From positions 1 through 64,000 of the forward strand of contig JBARRQ010000111.1 of the NCBI GenBank assembly GCA_049644305.1: 64,000 nucleotides of DNA. Reading direction: 5' to 3'. This document shows positions 40,189-46,722 of this stretch, in pieces. Position 1 is the first letter of the stretch. Each line of letters begins with the position of its first letter. Under the pieces are notes generated by a model, which made no database searches, was not told where the DNA came from, and saw only the letters and a list, made by a program, of their open reading frames with translations. The DNA is from AC-32 sp049644305. GTDB lineage: Bacteria; Actinomycetota; Thermoleophilia; Gaiellales; Gaiellaceae. The position numbers were made by a program, and so were the translations under genes.

Positions 40189-40808
40189 GTGCCGGCTCCG
40201 GGGTTGCGCACATCTGCCGCGATCACGAAATGCACCACCTGCGCGCCCGCGACCTTCGTCAGCACGCTCTGCTGGAGCTGCACGTTGACGAGGTCCGGAA
40301 CTACCGCGAGGCGGCTCAGCAGCCGGGCGACGGCAGCGTGCGAGTACGTGTAGCCGTCGAGCGTGAACTGCGTCGCGGCCACGAGCGCTCCTGACGTGGG
40401 CGCCGAAGGCGTCTGGGCTAGGGACGAGAGGATGGGGGCCTTCGCTGACAGTGTGGCGAGCCAGACGTCGTTGGGCAGGACGAGCGAGAGCTCGCGGAAG
40501 ACGCGGTCCCAGGCGACACGGCGCGAGAGGGCGGCATTGAGCGCGCTCACGCGGCTCTGCCTGTCCGCGGCAAGCGCATTCTGGGTCTGGACCTTCGAGG
40601 CGTCCGGCGTCGGGATTGCCGCGAGCTCGGCTTTGAGCCCGTCGAGCTGCGTCTGCCGGCTCTTCACCTTTCCGCTCGCGGACAGGAACATCACGGCGAG
40701 CAGGCCGGTCATGAGCACGGTCGCGACCACCGGAACGAGCACGATCCACTGTGTCTTCTGGGGGCCTCGCCGAGCGTCGTCTCGCGGAAGAAGGTTGATC
40801 GCGCGCAT
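40185..40808 (-). CDS. pilN: Type IV pilus alignment protein PilN
   Basis: 207 residues from ATG 40808. The N-terminus MRAINLLPRDD holds the INLLP peptide that inserts into PilM. One transmembrane helix (WIVLVPVVATVLMTGLLAVMF) is followed by a coiled-coil and a ferredoxin-like domain (DNVWLATLS region, VPDLVNVQLQQS). A longer upstream start was rejected because it would put 20 residues before INLLP. It is separated from pilM by a 164-base element with inverted ends. Confidence 0.9.
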   Translation of the reverse strand: MRAINLLPRDDARRGPQKTQWIVLVPVVATVLMTGLLAVMFLSASGKVKSRQTQLDGLKAELAAIPTPDASKVQTQNALAADRQSRVSALNAALSRRVAWDRVFRELSLVLPNDVWLATLSAKAPILSSLAQTPSAPTSGALVAATQFTLDGYTYSHAAVARLLSRLAVVPDLVNVQLQQSVLTKVAGAQVVHFVIAADVRNPGAGT

Positions 40809-40809
40809 C

Positions 40810-40973
40810 AGTGCCCCGTCCGGTAATGCCGCCGAGTTTCTGGGTTGCGAGCACCAAGCCGGAGTTCGCACTTGTCCGCAGCAAGGCTGGATTGCCTTGC
40901 CAAGGGCAAGGGTGGGCTCTGGCGCCGCGTGATCGCGGACCAGAAGCCGGCATGTATTACTGGATGGGGCACT
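40810..40973. repeat. 164-bp element with about 20-base inverted termini between pilM and pilN
   Basis: The left end AGTGCCCCGTCCGGTAATGC (40810-40829) and the complement of the right end AGTGCCCCATCCAGTAATAC (40973-40954) match at 17 of 20 positions, all differences being G/A transitions. The interior has a further 7-bp hairpin (CCTTGCC-AAG-GGCAAGG). The right end overlaps the pilM stop codon, and the left end abuts the pilN start. It may be a MITE-like insertion or a structured intercistronic RNA; no coding capacity is evident. Confidence 0.6.
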
Positions 40974-42471
40974 AGTCCTCGATCCCCAGGCCGATGGCGA
41001 CGGAGAGGGAGCCGAGCTGCTCGGTGTCCCGAACCTTCTTACCCAGCTTCACGCGCGCGAGGGGGTCCCCGACGGTGACGCGAACGCCGATCAGCTTCTG
41101 CAGCTCCTCGGCGAGCCCGCCGAGGTGGGCGGTCCCGCCGGTGATCACGATCTCGCCGATGCCGAGAGATCCGGGCTGGTTTTGGTAGAACTGGAGCGAG
41201 GAGACGAGCTCGCGCGCGAAGGTCTGCAACTGGCGGCGAACGGCTTCGCGGGCAGCCTCCGCTTTCTCCGGGGTCAAGCCCTCGGGAGCGCTGTCCGTGG
41301 CGAGAGAGAGCTCGCGCTTCACCGGTTCCGCCTCGGAGGGCGCGCAGTCGAGCTCGCGGGCGATCGCGACGTCGAGCGTCCCGCCGCCCCATTCGAGCAC
41401 GCGCGTGAACTCACACACGCGCCCGTCGGACACGGCGAAGGTCGAGCGGTCGTGGCCGATCGCAACGACGACGACGGCCGCATCCGCGGGCTCCTGGTCG
41501 TGAGTCCTCGGCTCAGCGAGAGCGCGGAGCAGCGCGAACGCCTCGAGGTCGATCCCGACGAGCCGGATGCCGGCCTTCTTGCAGGCGGCGACGTATCGGT
41601 CGATCAGCTCGCGGTACGCGACGACGAGCAGGATCCGGCGGACCGTATTGCCCTCGTCGTCGACGCGCTCACCGAGAACGTGGTAGTCGAGCACCGCCTC
41701 CTCGATCGGAATCGGCAGCACCTCCTGGGCGCGGTACCGAATCGCGTTCTCGAGCTGCCGGGAGTCGGTGATGCCCGCGAGCTCGAAGATCCGGACGCCG
41801 ATGCGGTTGTTCGCGATGCCGAGGCGCACACCCTGACGAGGCAGCGCGTTCTTGCGGAAGAACGCGCGGAGTGCCTCTGCCAGCAGCTCCGGCTCGCGCA
41901 GCTCGCCTCCGACGACGAGGCCGTGATCGAGACTCTCGCGCGCGACCTGGACCAGCTCCGGGCCGCCGTTGTTGACAACCCGGGCGGCTGCGATCTGGGA
42001 AGCGCCGATCTTCAGGCCGACGAGCCTCTTCGACCGCTTCGACGCCGAGAGCTCGCGGCTGGGCATTCGCAGGCGACGCGGCTTCTTCGGGACCTCCTGC
42101 GTGGGGTCGTCGTCCTGCTCGAGGGAGCGCTTCGGCGTCGGCTTGCGCTTGAAGGAAATCTCCTTCTTCAGCAGCGATGTCCTTTCGGACTTCGGAGCGC
42201 GGTCGGCTTTATTCGGCGGCTTGCGCTTGAAGGAAATCTCCCTCTTCAGCAGCGAGGGCTTTTCGGCTTTCGGAGCGCCGTCTGCCTTGTCAGGCGCCGG
42301 CGCGGGAGTCGCCACCGTCTCCTCGCTTGACGCGTCGCTCGGGGAGTTCTCCTGTTGGCCCGAGACCGCTTCTGCTGGCTCGCCCTTGCGGGCGGGCGGC
42401 TTGGCAGGTGGAGCCTCGTCCCTCTTAGGCCTCAGATCCGAGAGGTTGATCTCCTTCTTCCAGTCGACCAC
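40972..42471 (-). CDS. pilM: Type IV pilus assembly protein PilM with repeat-bearing N-terminal extension
   Basis: 499 residues. The actin-like PilM domain (about residues 148-499) contains VGLKIGASQIAAARV, YRAQEVLPIPIEEAVLDYHVL, the phosphate-loop region VVVVAIGHDRSTFAVSDG and the ATPase signature EIVITGGTAHLGG. The first about 145 residues form a disordered extension with two copies of a roughly 26-residue unit containing LLKxEISFKRKP, and a related WKKEINLSDL at the extreme N-terminus. It begins 3 bases after pilT in the same transcript. The extension is unlike PilM of Gram-negative bacteria. Confidence 0.92.
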   Translation of the reverse strand: MVDWKKEINLSDLRPKRDEAPPAKPPARKGEPAEAVSGQQENSPSDASSEETVATPAPAPDKADGAPKAEKPSLLKREISFKRKPPNKADRAPKSERTSLLKKEISFKRKPTPKRSLEQDDDPTQEVPKKPRRLRMPSRELSASKRSKRLVGLKIGASQIAAARVVNNGGPELVQVARESLDHGLVVGGELREPELLAEALRAFFRKNALPRQGVRLGIANNRIGVRIFELAGITDSRQLENAIRYRAQEVLPIPIEEAVLDYHVLGERVDDEGNTVRRILLVVAYRELIDRYVAACKKAGIRLVGIDLEAFALLRALAEPRTHDQEPADAAVVVVAIGHDRSTFAVSDGRVCEFTRVLEWGGGTLDVAIARELDCAPSEAEPVKRELSLATDSAPEGLTPEKAEAAREAVRRQLQTFARELVSSLQFYQNQPGSLGIGEIVITGGTAHLGGLAEELQKLIGVRVTVGDPLARVKLGKKVRDTEQLGSLSVAIGLGIED

Positions 42472-42473
42472 GC

Positions 42474-43610
42474 CTATGCCTCCGCGACTCGCAGGTTGGG
42501 CGTCGTTTTCTCCTGGTCCACGGCAACTTCGAAGCCCACCCGCTCGAGCAGGCCGAGCAGCTGCTCGGGGCGGCTCGAACGCGCGAGAGCGACGTCAACG
42601 GTGATTACGCCGCGCAGCGTCAGGTCGGCGAGGGACTGCTCCATCGTCTGCATGCCCCGGGCGGTCCCGGTCTGCATCACCGAGTAGATCTGTTCCACCT
42701 TCGCCTGCCGGATCAGGTTCCGGACGGCATCGTCGGGAAAGAGAATCTCAAGGGCCGGCACGCGGCCTGTGCCGTCGGCGGTCGGGAGGAGCGCCTGGGT
42801 GACGACGCCCTCGAGCGTGGCGGCAAGCTGGATGCGAACCTGGTCTTGCTGGCTTGCCGGGAACGCGTCGATGACGCGGTCGATCGTTCCGGGCGCGCTC
42901 TGGGTGTGAAGAGTGGCGAACACGAGGTGGCCCGTCTCGGCGGCGGTCAGGGCTGTTGCGATCGTCTCGAGGTCGCGCATCTCGCCCAGGAGGATCACGT
43001 CGGGGTCCTGGCGGAGAGCGGCGCGGAGAGCGCTGGCGAAGTCGGTCGCGTCGACGCCGATCTCGCGCTGGTTGACGACACAGCGCTTGTGCCGGTGCAC
43101 GAACTCGATCGGATCCTCGATCGTGAGGATGTGCTCGGCGCGCTTGCGGTTGATCTCGTCGATCAGCGCCGCGAGCGTCGTCGACTTACCCGACCCGGTC
43201 GGGCCGGTCAGGAGGACGAGGCCGCGGGGCCGGTCGGTCAGCGTGTGCAGGCTCGAGGGAATGCCGAGCTCCTCGAGCGTCTTGATCTCGGCGGGAATCA
43301 GCCGGAAGGCTGCGCCCAGGCTCTCTCGCTGCCAGTAGACGTTCACGCGGAAGCGGGCGAGGCCGGGAATCGAGTGAGCGAGGTCGATCTGGCGGTTCAG
43401 CTCGAGCTGCTTCTGCTGCTCGGTGGAGAGGATGCGGTAGAGAAGCTGGTGCGTCGTCTCGCTTGTGAGCGGGTCGATCTCCTGCAGCGGCTCGAGCCGA
43501 CCGCGGACGCGGACAACCGGATGCGCGCCTACGGTGATGTGCAGGTCGGACGCATTCAGCGCCACCATCTGCTCGAGCAAATCGTCGATCGAATAAGGGG
43601 TCTCCGGCAT
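42474..43610 (-). CDS. pilT: PilT-type pilus ATPase (retraction motor), copy 1
   Basis: 378 residues. Walker A is GPTGSGKSTT, the Asp box region is EHILTIEDPIEFVH, Walker B is DPDVILLGEMRD and the His box is TGHLVFATLHT. The N-terminal PAS-like domain starts ALNASDLHITVGAHP. No tetracysteine motif, as expected for PilT. ATG at 43610 with GGAGGG upstream. It is first gene of pilT-pilM-pilN-pilO-pilP under a WhiG-like promoter. A second PilT is at 54093-55268. Confidence 0.93.
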   Translation of the reverse strand: MPETPYSIDDLLEQMVALNASDLHITVGAHPVVRVRGRLEPLQEIDPLTSETTHQLLYRILSTEQQKQLELNRQIDLAHSIPGLARFRVNVYWQRESLGAAFRLIPAEIKTLEELGIPSSLHTLTDRPRGLVLLTGPTGSGKSTTLAALIDEINRKRAEHILTIEDPIEFVHRHKRCVVNQREIGVDATDFASALRAALRQDPDVILLGEMRDLETIATALTAAETGHLVFATLHTQSAPGTIDRVIDAFPASQQDQVRIQLAATLEGVVTQALLPTADGTGRVPALEILFPDDAVRNLIRQAKVEQIYSVMQTGTARGMQTMEQSLADLTLRGVITVDVALARSSRPEQLLGLLERVGFEVAVDQEKTTPNLRVAEA

Positions 43611-43626
43611 GGCCCTCCGCGCGAGC

Positions 43627-43653
43627 TATCGGCAGTGCCCGGGCCATCCTTGA
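43627..43653 (-). promoter_or_regulatory. WhiG/sigma-28-like promoter of pilT-pilM-pilN-pilO-pilP
   Basis: TCAAG (43653-43649), 15 bases, GCCGATA (43633-43627); ATG follows 16 bases later with a ribosome-binding site between. Same sequence and spacing as upstream of pilC. Confidence 0.72.
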
Positions 43654-43677
43654 GAGGGCCTTTCGGCGATCGCCTTT

Positions 43678-43720
43678 CACCCGATCGGGGGGTGCGCGTC
43701 CCCGGTCGGGCCGGCCGATA
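43678..43720 (+). promoter_or_regulatory. Upstream region of major pilin 1: palindrome and GCCGATA box
   Basis: CACCC-GATC-GGGGGGTG (43678-43694) is an inverted repeat 68 bases before the pilin ATG; a matching one lies 72 bases before pilin 2 (44213-44228). GCCGATA (43714-43720) gives a WhiG-like -10, but no TCAAG stands 15 bases upstream. The leader would be about 35 bases with a strong AAGGAGG site, consistent with high expression. Confidence 0.5.
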
Positions 43721-43761
43721 GAGGAGCAGGCCATCTGCGCACCCCTCAAGGAGGACCACGC

Positions 43762-44154
43762 ATGCTTGCAAGGCTTTCGCACCGACTCGGCCAGGTGCGG
43801 CGCGACGAGGGCTTCACCCTCATCGAGCTTCTGGTCGTAATCATCATTCTCGGGATCCTGCTTGCGATTGCGATCCCGTCGTACCTCAGCTTCCGCACGC
43901 GGGCTAACAAGTCCGCCGCGCAGGCGAACGTCCGCGCCGCCGTGCCGGGCATGGAGGCGTTCAACGCCGACCACGCCACGGGCTACGTGGGCGTGACTCT
44001 CACCAAGCTCCAGCAGTCGTATGACGCCGGGATCAAGAACATCAAGATCTCGGTCGCGACGCTCGGCGGCTACTGCATCCGGAACACCGTCCCCGGCACC
44101 GCGACGTACCACAAGTCGGGCCCGTCGGGCGACATCAAGACCGGTAGCTGCTAG
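43762..44154 (+). CDS. Major type IV pilin, copy 1
   Basis: 130-residue class III (type IVa) prepilin: 17-residue basic leader ending DEG, then FTLIELLVVIIILGILLAIA with Glu at +5. The mature domain has IPSYLSFRTRANKSAAQANV and two cysteines near the C-terminus (GGYCIRN and KTGSC), a disulfide loop. ATG at 43762 preceded by AAGGAGG. It is nearly identical to the next pilin, so a recent tandem duplication. Polymerises into the pilus shaft after PilD cleavage. Confidence 0.95.
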   Translation: MLARLSHRLGQVRRDEGFTLIELLVVIIILGILLAIAIPSYLSFRTRANKSAAQANVRAAVPGMEAFNADHATGYVGVTLTKLQQSYDAGIKNIKISVATLGGYCIRNTVPGTATYHKSGPSGDIKTGSC

Positions 44155-44170
44155 TCAGCACCAGGCACCA

Positions 44171-44200
44171 GGGAAGGGCGCGGGAGACCGCGCCCTTCCC
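44171..44200 (+). terminator. Terminator after major pilin 1
   Basis: GGGAAGGGCGCGG (44171-44183) and CCGCGCCCTTCCC (44188-44200) form a perfect 13-bp stem with a GAGA tetraloop, followed by TTTG. The same core stem and loop recurs after pilin 2, showing that the terminator was duplicated with the gene. Confidence 0.85.
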
Positions 44201-44212
44201 TTTGCCAGGTCT

Positions 44213-44228
44213 CACCCGTTCGGGGGTG
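44213..44228 (+). promoter_or_regulatory. Palindrome upstream of major pilin 2
   Basis: CACCC-GTTC-GGGGGTG, 72 bases before the ATG, matching the palindrome 68 bases before pilin 1. It could be an operator or a relic of the duplication. A weak GCCGATG box follows at 44248-44254. Confidence 0.4.
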
Positions 44229-44299
44229 CGGTCATGAGCGATCGCACGCCGATGTATCTCCCAGCCACCTCGCTGTTCCCAAGCCGAAGGAGCAAAGCA

Positions 44300-44683
44300 A
44301 TGCCGAATTTGCGGCATCGTCTGACGAGAGACGATCGCGGTTTCACGCTGATCGAGCTCCTCGTAGTGATCATCATCCTCGGGATCCTGCTGGCGATCGC
44401 AATCCCGTCGTACCTCAGCTTCCGCTCGCGGGCTAACAACTCGGCCGCCCAGGCGAACGTCCGTGCCGCCGTGCCAGGAATGGAGGCGTACAACGCCGAC
44501 CATTCGACCGGCTACGTTGGCGTCACCCTGACGAAGCTGCAGCAGTCCTACGACGCCGGGATCAAGAACATCAAGATCTCGGTCGCAACGCTCGGCGGCT
44601 ACTGCATCCGGAACATCGTCCCCGGCACCGCCACCTACCACAAGTCTGGCCCCTCGGGCGACATCAAGACCGGCGGCTGCTAG
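44300..44683 (+). CDS. Major type IV pilin, copy 2
   Basis: 127 residues from ATG 44300, preceded by GAAGGAG. Leader ends DRG, then FTLIELLVVIIILGILLAIA. The mature sequence differs from copy 1 at few positions (RTRANKS/RSRANNS, MEAFNADHAT/MEAYNADHST, KTGSC/KTGGC). A longer in-frame start at 44235 was rejected because it lacks a ribosome-binding site and makes an abnormally long leader. The upstream palindrome CACCC-GTTC-GGGGGTG and a GCCGATG box at 44248 mirror the first copy. Confidence 0.94.
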   Translation: MPNLRHRLTRDDRGFTLIELLVVIIILGILLAIAIPSYLSFRSRANNSAAQANVRAAVPGMEAYNADHSTGYVGVTLTKLQQSYDAGIKNIKISVATLGGYCIRNIVPGTATYHKSGPSGDIKTGGC

Positions 44684-44697
44684 CACCACGAGCTTTG

Positions 44698-44725
44698 GAA
44701 AGGGCGCGGGAGACCGCGCCCTTTC
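44698..44725 (+). terminator. Terminator after major pilin 2
   Basis: GAAAGGGCGCGG (44698-44709) and CCGCGCCCTTTC (44714-44725), a 12-bp stem with the same GAGA loop as the first copy, followed by TCTTGCG. Confidence 0.85.
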
Positions 44726-44733
44726 TCTTGCGT

Positions 44734-44760
44734 TCAAGCCGCGTGCGCCGGGTGCCGATA
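44734..44760 (+). promoter_or_regulatory. WhiG/sigma-28-like promoter of the thioredoxin-like gene
   Basis: TCAAG (44734-44738), 15 bases, GCCGATA (44754-44760), then 8 bases to GTG. It begins 8 bases after the pilin 2 terminator, so it is an independent transcription unit. Confidence 0.75.
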
Positions 44761-44768
44761 GAGAGATT

Positions 44769-45749
44769 GTGAGTCTGCGCCTCCGGATCGTTGCTGCGGC
44801 CGCGCTCGTGGCCCTGCTCGCGCTCGGCGGAGGCTTTCTGCTGCTCGGTCACGGCCAGAGCTCGACGAGCGCGGCGGTCAAGCAGATCAAGCCGCTCCAC
44901 CCCGTCAAGCACAAGGTGCGTGCCGCGGCGAAGCGGGCGAAGCCGAAGCGGACGGCGGCGGCGCACAAAGCTCACCCGGCTTTTGCGAAGAAGGTCGCGA
45001 CTCCGGCGGTGATCGACGGGATGCCCGGCGCGCTTGCCCTGGCACTTCAGGCAAACAACGTCGTCGTCGTCTCGCTGTACGCAACGGGTTCCACAATTGA
45101 CAGGCTCGCGAAGGAAGAGGCACAGCAGGGAGCTGCCATGTCGGGCGCGGGCTTCGTCGCGCTGAACGTCGCCGACGAGAAAGTCGTGCGTCCGCTGACG
45201 TCGCTCCTGACGAGCGGCGCGACGGCGGCTGACCGCGTCCTCGACGATCCCGCTGTTCTCGTCTTCCAGAGCCCGAAGATCTTGTTCGTGCGTCTCAACG
45301 GCTTCACCGACCGCGAGACGGTCGCGCAGGCCGCTACGAATGCCGGCGCGGTAAACGTCGCTCTTCCCGCGGGAACCGGCGCGTGGGCAGGCAAGGCGAA
45401 CGTCGTCTGCACGAAGATGGCAACGGATCTGGTCGGGCTGAAGCTTCCGACCTCCGCCTCCGAAGTGCTCACCTGGGCCGATCACGTAACCGCGGTCCTG
45501 GCGGGAACGATTCGGAGTCTGCACGGGCTCACTCCCCCGGCCGGCCGCGAACGTCAGGTCAGGCAGATGCTTTCGTTCTACGACACGGCCTTGGCGAGCT
45601 TGCGCGGGATCATCGCGGACGTGCGCGCCGGGAAGCAGCCCGACCTGACCGGCTTCCAGCAGAAGATCGCACCGCTCGGCGCGCGCGCCGACGCGATCGC
45701 CCGCGACCTCGGCGCCACCGCCTGCGGCGGCTCCGGTCTGCTCCAGTGA
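44769..45749 (+). CDS. Membrane-anchored or secreted thioredoxin-fold-like protein of unknown function
   Basis: 326 residues. An N-terminal hydrophobic segment (IVAAAALVALLALGGGFLLLG) is followed by a Lys/Ala-rich linker, then a domain (about residues 80-190) with NNVVVVSLYATGSTIDRLA and DPAVLVFQSPKILFVRLNGF. This has the strand order of thioredoxin-like folds but no CxxC. A helical C-terminal part ends with two cysteines. GTG start lies 8 bases after a WhiG-type -10. Promoter and position make it a candidate pilus accessory protein; function is not known. Confidence 0.7.
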   Translation: MSLRLRIVAAAALVALLALGGGFLLLGHGQSSTSAAVKQIKPLHPVKHKVRAAAKRAKPKRTAAAHKAHPAFAKKVATPAVIDGMPGALALALQANNVVVVSLYATGSTIDRLAKEEAQQGAAMSGAGFVALNVADEKVVRPLTSLLTSGATAADRVLDDPAVLVFQSPKILFVRLNGFTDRETVAQAATNAGAVNVALPAGTGAWAGKANVVCTKMATDLVGLKLPTSASEVLTWADHVTAVLAGTIRSLHGLTPPAGRERQVRQMLSFYDTALASLRGIIADVRAGKQPDLTGFQQKIAPLGARADAIARDLGATACGGSGLLQ

Positions 45750-46012
45750 GCAAGGTTCCCGAAAAGAGCTCGGGCAGCGAGCTCTTCGTGCGGCACATCC
45801 GGAAAGATGGCCGCTCCGTCGCTGTCGTGCGCGCCGTCGACTTCGGCGACTCCTGCTTGGTCGAGGCCGAGGTCTGGCCGACCGGCGTTCAGAACACCGA
45901 GCCGGTACGGCCAGGGCCGTACACCTTCGGCAACGCCCGCGAGGCCACCGCGTTCGTGACCGAGGCCGTCGAGGCCCTGATGTACCTCGGCTGCGACGTC
46001 CAGGCCGCCTGA
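45746..46012 (+). CDS. 88-residue protein of unknown function coupled to the thioredoxin-like gene
   Basis: GTG at 45746 overlaps the previous stop as GTGA. The sequence is acidic and probably cytoplasmic, with strands around SVAVVRAVDFGDSCLVEAEVW and a helix near AREATAFVTEAVEALMYLGCDV. No family is recognised. Coupling suggests it is made stoichiometrically with its partner. It does not contain the c-di-GMP-binding pattern of RsiG. Confidence 0.7.
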   Translation: MSKVPEKSSGSELFVRHIRKDGRSVAVVRAVDFGDSCLVEAEVWPTGVQNTEPVRPGPYTFGNAREATAFVTEAVEALMYLGCDVQAA

Positions 46013-46053
46013 CTACGCCCGGCCGACCGGGACAAGCCTCCGACGCGGACAAA

Positions 46054-46070
46054 CCGGTGTCGGACACCGG
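46054..46070. repeat. Palindrome upstream of the REP-type transposase
   Basis: CCGGTGTC-G-GACACCGG, a perfect 8-bp inverted repeat with a single central base, 89 bases before the transposase ATG. Palindromes of this kind are the usual substrates of REP-associated tyrosine transposases, so this may be one end of its element. Confidence 0.6.
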
Positions 46071-46158
46071 ATTGAGTCAAGGGGAAAGCGTGCCAAGAGT
46101 GTGCCGAATTCGTCGCGTCGCGTCGGGGCCTCCAGCGACGTCGCCTACTCTCGAGCGA

Positions 46159-46722
46159 ATGGCCCGCCGTCCGCGCGTTCTCGTTGCAGGCATCTACCAC
46201 CTCGCCGCCCATGGGAGCGACACTCGCCGTCTCTTCCTGAGCGACGACGACCGTGAAGACTTCCTTGACCGACTCGCCCTGACGTGCGAGCGCTTCGAGC
46301 TTTCGCTCATCGCCTACGTCCTGCTGGGGAACCACTACCACGCCCTGTTGCGAATCCCCGACGGGCGACTCTCAGAAGCCCTCCAGCGGCTCCATACCGA
46401 GTACTCGCGCTGGCACAACCGCCGCCACCGGCGTAGCGCCCACCTCTTCCGTGCGCATCCGTCGACGCGCGAGATCGCAAGCGACGAACAGCTGGTCGCC
46501 GCCTCCCGCTACCTCGCCCTCAACCCGGTCGAGGCAGGACTCGCCGGCGATCCGCTCGAGTGGCCCTGGAGCAGTGCGGGCGCGCACGCTGGTCTCGAGC
46601 AACCGCGCATTCCGCTTGCCGAGAATGACCTGCAAGGCGCCTACGGCGGCGCAGCTGACTGGCGCGACAACTACCGCGCGCAGCTCCAGAGGGAGGACGC
46701 AGCGTCGGGGCCTACGTGGTGA
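46159..46722 (+). CDS. REP-associated tyrosine transposase (Y1_Tnp family)
   Basis: 187 residues from ATG 46159 (an in-frame start at 46057 would include the palindrome and is not favoured). The HUH motif is GNHYHALLR. Downstream are the conserved helix RLHTEYSRWHN, the segment HLFRAHPSTREIASDEQLV and the catalytic tyrosine region ASRYLALNPVEAGL. Such domesticated transposases nick single-stranded REP palindromes. It lies within the pilus island and its last 11 bases overlap the convergent pilB end. It appears intact. Confidence 0.9.
   Translation: MARRPRVLVAGIYHLAAHGSDTRRLFLSDDDREDFLDRLALTCERFELSLIAYVLLGNHYHALLRIPDGRLSEALQRLHTEYSRWHNRRHRRSAHLFRAHPSTREIASDEQLVAASRYLALNPVEAGLAGDPLEWPWSSAGAHAGLEQPRIPLAENDLQGAYGGAADWRDNYRAQLQREDAASGPTW

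Noticed and set aside
44235..44299. Longer N-terminus for major pilin 2 starting at ATG 44235
   Set aside because: It would give a 36-residue leader with no ribosome-binding site; ATG 44300 has GAAGGAG and matches pilin 1.
45746..46012. The 88-residue protein as an RsiG anti-sigma factor
   Set aside because: It lacks the E(X)3S(X)2R(X)3Q(X)3D helix motif and is not predicted to be an all-helical hairpin.
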